This document shows positions 24,541-27,775 of a stretch of 27,775 nt of DNA, piece after piece. Position 1 is the stretch's first letter, and every line of letters starts with the position of its first letter. The notes below the pieces were generated by a model. It was not told the DNA's origin and did no database searches. It was given only the letters and a program-made list of their open reading frames with translations. The stretch is from Acidovorax delafieldii. GTDB taxonomy: Bacteria; Pseudomonadota; Gammaproteobacteria; Burkholderiales; Burkholderiaceae_C. The stretch lies in NCBI GenBank assembly GCA_002377855.1, contig DFQQ01000014.1, positions 1 through 27,775 of the forward strand, in the 5' to 3' direction. The position numbers and the translations under genes were made by a program.

Positions 24541-25497
24541 TCAATTGAGCGCCATGCTCAGCTTGCGCCGATAGCTGCTCAGCAAGGCGGTGGTTTCGTC
24601 TTGCTCCACAGCCGCTTTGCCCACCAGCTCGATCCCGGCTGCCGTCTTGCCCGGGGCTGCCGGGTCGGCCTTGGGTGGGGGGGGCGTCAGCAGCTCCAAG
24701 ATGGCTACGTAGGTCTTGCGCGGCGCCTCGGCGTTCCAGGCCTTGTCGCGCATGATGATTTCCAGCAGCTCTTCCATGGCGGGGGCCCATTCGCCTTCTG
24801 CCATGAGGACCCGTGCCTTGGCAAAGCGGGTGTCAAAGTCGCGCTTGTTTTGGGCGATCAGGGCGTCAAACTGCTCCAGCGGCCAGTTGCCGCGGTCGTC
24901 GTTCTGCACAAACTGCAGGGCATCGAGCCAGCGCCACAGCGCATCGAAACGCAGCGGCTGGGGGATGCGCTTGAGCGGCTCCTGCAGCAAGGCCCCGGCC
25001 TCTTCGTAGCCGCCCGTGGCGATCAGCAGGCGCACATAGTCAAAGCGGGCGTCGTCGTTGGTGGGGTCTGCGGCCAAGGCATCAGCCATTTTGGCCAGTG
25101 CCGCCTGGGTGTCGCCAGACTCCAGCAGCTCATGGGCCTCGTCCACCTCGGCCTCCGCCACGAGGGCGCCTTCGCTGGGCACATGCTTGTCCAGAAAGGC
25201 GCGCACCTGGCCTTCGGGCAGCGCGCCCATGAAGCCATCCACCGGTTGGCCGTTCTTGAGCAATACGCAGGTGGGAATGCTGCGGATGCCGAACATGCCC
25301 GCCAGTTGCTGCTGCTGGTCAGAGTCAATCTTGGCCAGCTTGAAGCGGCCGGCGTATTCCACTTCGAGCTTTTCCAGCACCGGACCCAGCGACTTGCACG
25401 GGCCGCACCAAGGCGCCCAGAAGTCCACCAGCACGGGCACGGTCATGGAGGCGGCAACCACCTCGGTTTCAAAATTCTCTACGGTGATGTCGATCAT
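24541..25497 (-). CDS. Thioredoxin-TPR co-chaperone, CnoX/YbbN-like
   Basis: Two-domain protein of 318 residues. The N-terminal thioredoxin fold (about 1-108) has the active site WCGPC (DFWAPWCGPCK, about residues 30-34) and the cis-proline loop SIPT. The rest is helical with tetratricopeptide-like repeats (about 120-290), ending LLSSYRRKLSMALN, the family's conserved C-terminus. Proteins of this kind protect substrates from oxidation and pass them to GroEL or DnaK. E. coli CnoX lacks the full CxxC, while this one keeps it, so it may also act as an oxidoreductase. The ATG at 25497 is preferred over a TTG two codons earlier. Convergent with purC and divergent from purE. Confidence 0.9.
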   Translation of the reverse strand: MIDITVENFETEVVAASMTVPVLVDFWAPWCGPCKSLGPVLEKLEVEYAGRFKLAKIDSDQQQQLAGMFGIRSIPTCVLLKNGQPVDGFMGALPEGQVRAFLDKHVPSEGALVAEAEVDEAHELLESGDTQAALAKMADALAADPTNDDARFDYVRLLIATGGYEEAGALLQEPLKRIPQPLRFDALWRWLDALQFVQNDDRGNWPLEQFDALIAQNKRDFDTRFAKARVLMAEGEWAPAMEELLEIIMRDKAWNAEAPRKTYVAILELLTPPPPKADPAAPGKTAAGIELVGKAAVEQDETTALLSSYRRKLSMALN

Positions 25498-25560
25498 GGG
25501 CAAAAGCGGGCCGGGAGCCCGTCCAAAGGCAAGTTCGCGCTATTTTGGCCCAACCCCGCC

Positions 25561-25596
25561 CCCGTATGCTCCGTACGGGAACGCAAAAAGTAAAAT
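25561..25596 (+). promoter_or_regulatory. Candidate purE promoter region with short inverted repeat
   Basis: CCCGTA (25561-25566) pairs with TACGGG (25574-25579) around seven bases, followed by ACGCAAAAAG and a -10-like TAAAAT (25591-25596), about 60 bp before the purE start. The same TAAAAT hexamer occurs ahead of purC. ACGCAA resembles half of the enterobacterial PurR box, but the second half is not seen. Confidence 0.25.
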
Positions 25597-25656
25597 CGCG
25601 GGTTCCATCCATTGCGGGCGGCTGCCCAGGGCAGTTGCAGCGCCACCCCACACACC

Positions 25657-26148
25657 ATGAAACCCATCCAGATCGGCGTCGTCATGGGTTCCAGCAGCGA
25701 CTGGGACACCATGCAGCACGCAGTGCAAATTCTTGAGCAGTTCGGCATTTCGCACGAGGCCCGCGTGGTCTCGGCCCACCGCATGCCCGACGACATGTTT
25801 GCCTACGCCGAAGCCGCCGCAGGCCGGGGTCTCAAGGCCATCATCGCGGGCGCTGGCGGCGCTGCCCACCTGCCCGGCATGATTGCCGCCAAGACCACCG
25901 TGCCCGTGCTGGGCGTGCCCGTGGCCAGCCGCCACCTGCAGGGTGTGGATTCGCTGCACTCCATCGTGCAGATGCCCAAGGGCATCCCTGTGGCCACATT
26001 TGCCATTGGCACTGCCGGCGCGGCGAACGCAGCCCTGTTTGCCGTGGCCCTGCTGGCCAACGAGAGCCCCGAACTGCGCCAGCGCCTGGAAGCCTTCCGC
26101 GCCGAGCAGACGGAAGTGGCCCGCAACATGACCCTGCCGCCCGCATGA
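25657..26148 (+). CDS. purE: N5-carboxyaminoimidazole ribonucleotide mutase
   Basis: Moves the carboxyl group of N5-CAIR to give CAIR, the step after PurK. It has 163 residues with the class I PurE motifs GSSSD (11-15), SAHR (39-42, catalytic histidine) and GAGGAAHLPGM. An upstream in-frame extension to 25612 is not supported; the ATG at 25657 begins the conserved sequence KPIQIGVVMGS. purK follows after a 79-bp gap filled by a hairpin-bearing repeat. Confidence 0.97.
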   Translation: MKPIQIGVVMGSSSDWDTMQHAVQILEQFGISHEARVVSAHRMPDDMFAYAEAAAGRGLKAIIAGAGGAAHLPGMIAAKTTVPVLGVPVASRHLQGVDSLHSIVQMPKGIPVATFAIGTAGAANAALFAVALLANESPELRQRLEAFRAEQTEVARNMTLPPA

Positions 26149-26149
26149 A

Positions 26150-26227
26150 CACGACCCCCACGCTCCACCGCTGCGCGGGTCGCTGCCCCCCGAGGGGGCC
26201 ACTTTTTCATCTTGGGGCGGCCCGGCG
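26150..26227 (+). repeat. Dispersed repeat with terminator-like hairpin between purE and purK
   Basis: Contains a perfect hairpin GCCCCC (26185-26190), CGA, GGGGGC (26194-26199), followed three bases later by five T (26203-26207), then TTGGGGCGGCCCGGCG running directly into the purK ATG at 26228. I recall this GC-rich sequence as a common intergenic repeat of Acidovorax-like bacteria. The hairpin with T-run could act as a partial terminator, and GGGGCGG could serve as the purK ribosome binding region. Confidence 0.6.
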
Positions 26228-27400
26228 ATGAAAAAATTTGCCGATCAACCCCTCCTGCCCGGTAGCACGCTGGGCGTTCTCGGCGGCGGCCAGCTGGGCC
26301 GCATGTTTGTACACCAAGCCCAGGCCATGGGCTACTTCACCGCCGTGCTCGACGCCGATCCTGCCAGCCCTGCCGGGCTGGTGAGCCACCACCACATCCA
26401 GACGGGCTACGAAGACCCGCAAGGTCTGGCCGAGCTGGCCCGCGTGGCCGATGCGGTGACCACCGAGTTTGAAAACGTGCCCGCCGCCGCGCTGGCCACC
26501 CTGGCCGCGCAGCGCCCGGTGTCGCCCGCCGCCAGCGCTGTGTCGGTGGCGCAGGACCGCGCAAGGGAGAAGGCACACTTCGTGGTCTGCGGCGTACCTT
26601 GCGCTCCGTATGCCGTGATCGAGACGGCCGGGCAGCTGGCAACCGCTTCCACCGACCTGCTCCCGGGGATTTTGAAAACGGCCCGCATGGGTTACGACGG
26701 CAAGGGCCAGGTGCGCGTGAAAACGCCTGCCGAGCTGGCTGCCGCCTGGGACGCCGTCGGCAACGTGCCGTGTGTGCTGGAGAAGATGCTGCCCCTGCAA
26801 CTCGAATGCTCGGTGCTGGTGGCGCGCGGCGCAGACGGCGCCATGGTGCACCTGCCCGTGCAGCGCAACCTGCACCGCGACGGTATTCTGGCCGTGACCG
26901 AGGTTTATGAAGGAAATCTGCCTCCAGCGCTTACCAATCAAGCGGTAGCTGCTGCAAAATCTGTAGCAGAAGGCTTGCAGTACGTTGGCGTGCTGTGTGT
27001 CGAATTCTTCGTGCTGCAGGACGGCAGCCTGGTGGTCAACGAAATCGCCCCGCGCCCCCACAACAGCGGCCACTACAGCCAGAACGCGTGCGACGTGTCG
27101 CAGTTTGAGCTGCAGGTGCGCACTATGGCCCGCCTGCCGCTGACGCAGCCGCGCCAGCACAGCCCCGCCGTCATGCTCAACCTGCTGGGCGACTTGTGGT
27201 TTGCGCAGGGCGATGCCGAGCAGACGCCCCCATGGGCTGAAGTGCTGGCCCTGCCCGGCACCCACCTGCACCTGTACGGCAAGCGCGACGCCAAGCGCGG
27301 CCGCAAGATGGGGCATCTGAACATCACCGCCGCCACGCCCGAAGCAGCGCGCGCAACTGCCCTGAAGGCGGCGGCCCTGCTGGGCATTGACGCGTTCTGA
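26228..27400 (+). CDS. purK: N5-carboxyaminoimidazole ribonucleotide synthase
   Basis: ATP-grasp enzyme that carboxylates AIR with bicarbonate. It has 390 residues: N-terminal GGGQLGRM motif (about 19-26), ATP-grasp core (TEFENVP, KTARMGYDGKGQ, EKMLPLQLECSV), the metal-binding segment VNEIAPRPHNSGHYS, and a C-terminal domain with LYGKRDAKRGRKMGH. Residues 231-247 (LPPALTNQAVAAAKSVA) are encoded by the antisense of a dispersed element, within the helix before YVGVLCVEFF. The reading frame is intact and flanking motifs align, so the insertion is tolerated. tsaC starts 2 bp after its stop. Confidence 0.97.
   Translation: MKKFADQPLLPGSTLGVLGGGQLGRMFVHQAQAMGYFTAVLDADPASPAGLVSHHHIQTGYEDPQGLAELARVADAVTTEFENVPAAALATLAAQRPVSPAASAVSVAQDRAREKAHFVVCGVPCAPYAVIETAGQLATASTDLLPGILKTARMGYDGKGQVRVKTPAELAAAWDAVGNVPCVLEKMLPLQLECSVLVARGADGAMVHLPVQRNLHRDGILAVTEVYEGNLPPALTNQAVAAAKSVAEGLQYVGVLCVEFFVLQDGSLVVNEIAPRPHNSGHYSQNACDVSQFELQVRTMARLPLTQPRQHSPAVMLNLLGDLWFAQGDAEQTPPWAEVLALPGTHLHLYGKRDAKRGRKMGHLNITAATPEAARATALKAAALLGIDAF
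26920..26967 (-). repeat. Dispersed element copy E inside purK (antisense)
   Basis: Read on the minus strand: GCTAC, nine bases (AGATTTTGC), AGCAGCTACC, then GCTTGATTGGTAAGCGCTGG and AGGC. It aligns without gaps to copy A over its whole length. Because it is embedded in purK, its complement is translated as a neutral helix-compatible stretch rich in Ala. Confidence 0.65.
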
Positions 27401-27402
27401 CC

Positions 27403-27775
27403 ATGATCCTCGACGGCAAAGATCCTTCGGCCATCGCCACCGCCGCACGCGCCCTGCGCAGCGGTGCGCTGCTGGGCCTGCCCACCGAAACCGTGTACGG
27501 CCTGGCCGCCGACGCCAGCAGCGACGCTGCCGTGGCGCAGATTTTTGCAGCCAAGGGCCGCCCCAGCGACCACCCGCTGATCGTGCACGTGGCCGACGCC
27601 GCAGGGATTGCCCACTTTGCCAGCGAAGTGCCCGCGTTTGCGCAAAAGCTGGTCGATGCCTACTGGCCCGGCCCGCTCACCCTCATCCTGCCGCGCCTGA
27701 GCGGCGTGGCCACGGCCGCCACGGGCGGCCAGGACAGCGTGGGCCTGCGCTGCCCGGCCCACCCGGTGGCGCACG
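27403..27775 (+). CDS. tsaC: L-threonylcarbamoyladenylate synthase (TsaC/Sua5), 3' end outside window
   Basis: Makes threonylcarbamoyl-AMP for the t6A modification of ANN-decoding tRNAs. The visible 124 residues from the ATG at 27403 carry the family motifs: LPTETVYGLAADA, IFAAKGRPSDHPLIVHV, and YWPGPLTLILP with the following SVGLRCPAHP. The start lies 2 bp after the purK stop, so the genes are probably co-transcribed. Whether it is the short TsaC or the longer Sua5 form with an extra C-terminal domain cannot be told from this fragment. Confidence 0.94.
   Translation, partial: MILDGKDPSAIATAARALRSGALLGLPTETVYGLAADASSDAAVAQIFAAKGRPSDHPLIVHVADAAGIAHFASEVPAFAQKLVDAYWPGPLTLILPRLSGVATAATGGQDSVGLRCPAHPVAH

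Noticed and set aside
26207..27448. A 413-codon minus-strand open frame opposite purK
   Set aside because: Composition-driven antisense frame; purK motifs on the plus strand explain the region.

Overview
The window looks like chromosomal DNA of a high-GC betaproteobacterium, most likely of the Comamonadaceae (Acidovorax-like). The evidence is the gene order bamE-dapB-exbB-exbD-leuS-lptE diverging from fur, hpf-ptsN-hprK, and purC / purE-purK-tsaC, together with short dispersed intergenic repeats that I associate from memory with that family. The taxon is inferred; no rRNA or tRNA is present. There is no insertion sequence, prophage or CRISPR array, and base composition and codon use look uniform.

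Layout. 1-1215 (-): 5' part of a methyl-accepting chemotaxis receptor gene. 1216-1836: long intergenic stretch with an octamer tandem repeat. 1837-2802 (+): arginase. 3055-13955: a catabolic cluster. On the minus strand are ridA and a 2-keto-3-deoxygluconate (KDG)-type kinase. Diverging from them on the plus strand is a tightly overlapping operon: peptide-type ABC importer (binding protein, two permeases, two ATPases), a D-serine-dehydratase-fold PLP deaminase, an RpiR-family regulator and an N-acyl-D-amino-acid deacylase. 14057-20324 (-): housekeeping block lptE, leuS, exbD, exbB, dapB, bamE. 20419-20835 (+): fur. 20999-22924 (-): hprK, ptsN, hpf. 23414-24334 (+): purC. 24541-25497 (-): thioredoxin/TPR co-chaperone. 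25657-27775 (+): purE, purK and the start of tsaC/sua5.

The most interesting region is 3055-13955. Deacylase, PLP dehydratase/ammonia-lyase, RidA and a kinase carrying the KDG-kinase hallmark fit one linear route: N-acyl-D-amino acid, then free beta-hydroxy-D-amino acid, then enamine/imine, then 2-keto-3-deoxy acid, then its 6-phosphate. N-acetyl-D-glucosaminate (the aldonic acid of GlcNAc, for example from oxidised chitin) satisfies every step and would feed the Entner-Doudoroff pathway as KDPG. The control region between the two arms carries two 15-bp palindromes of the type I recall for HexR, an RpiR-family regulator that senses KDPG. Their centres are 74 bp apart (about seven helical turns), and the upstream arm of one is also a good -10 hexamer.

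A second theme is a dispersed element with 5' module GCTAY-N9-AGCNGCYTGCGC. I find six copies or relics. Four are intergenic, one of which forms a terminator. Two are inside genes (leuS and purK), where they are translated in frame and supply 16-17 residues of protein.
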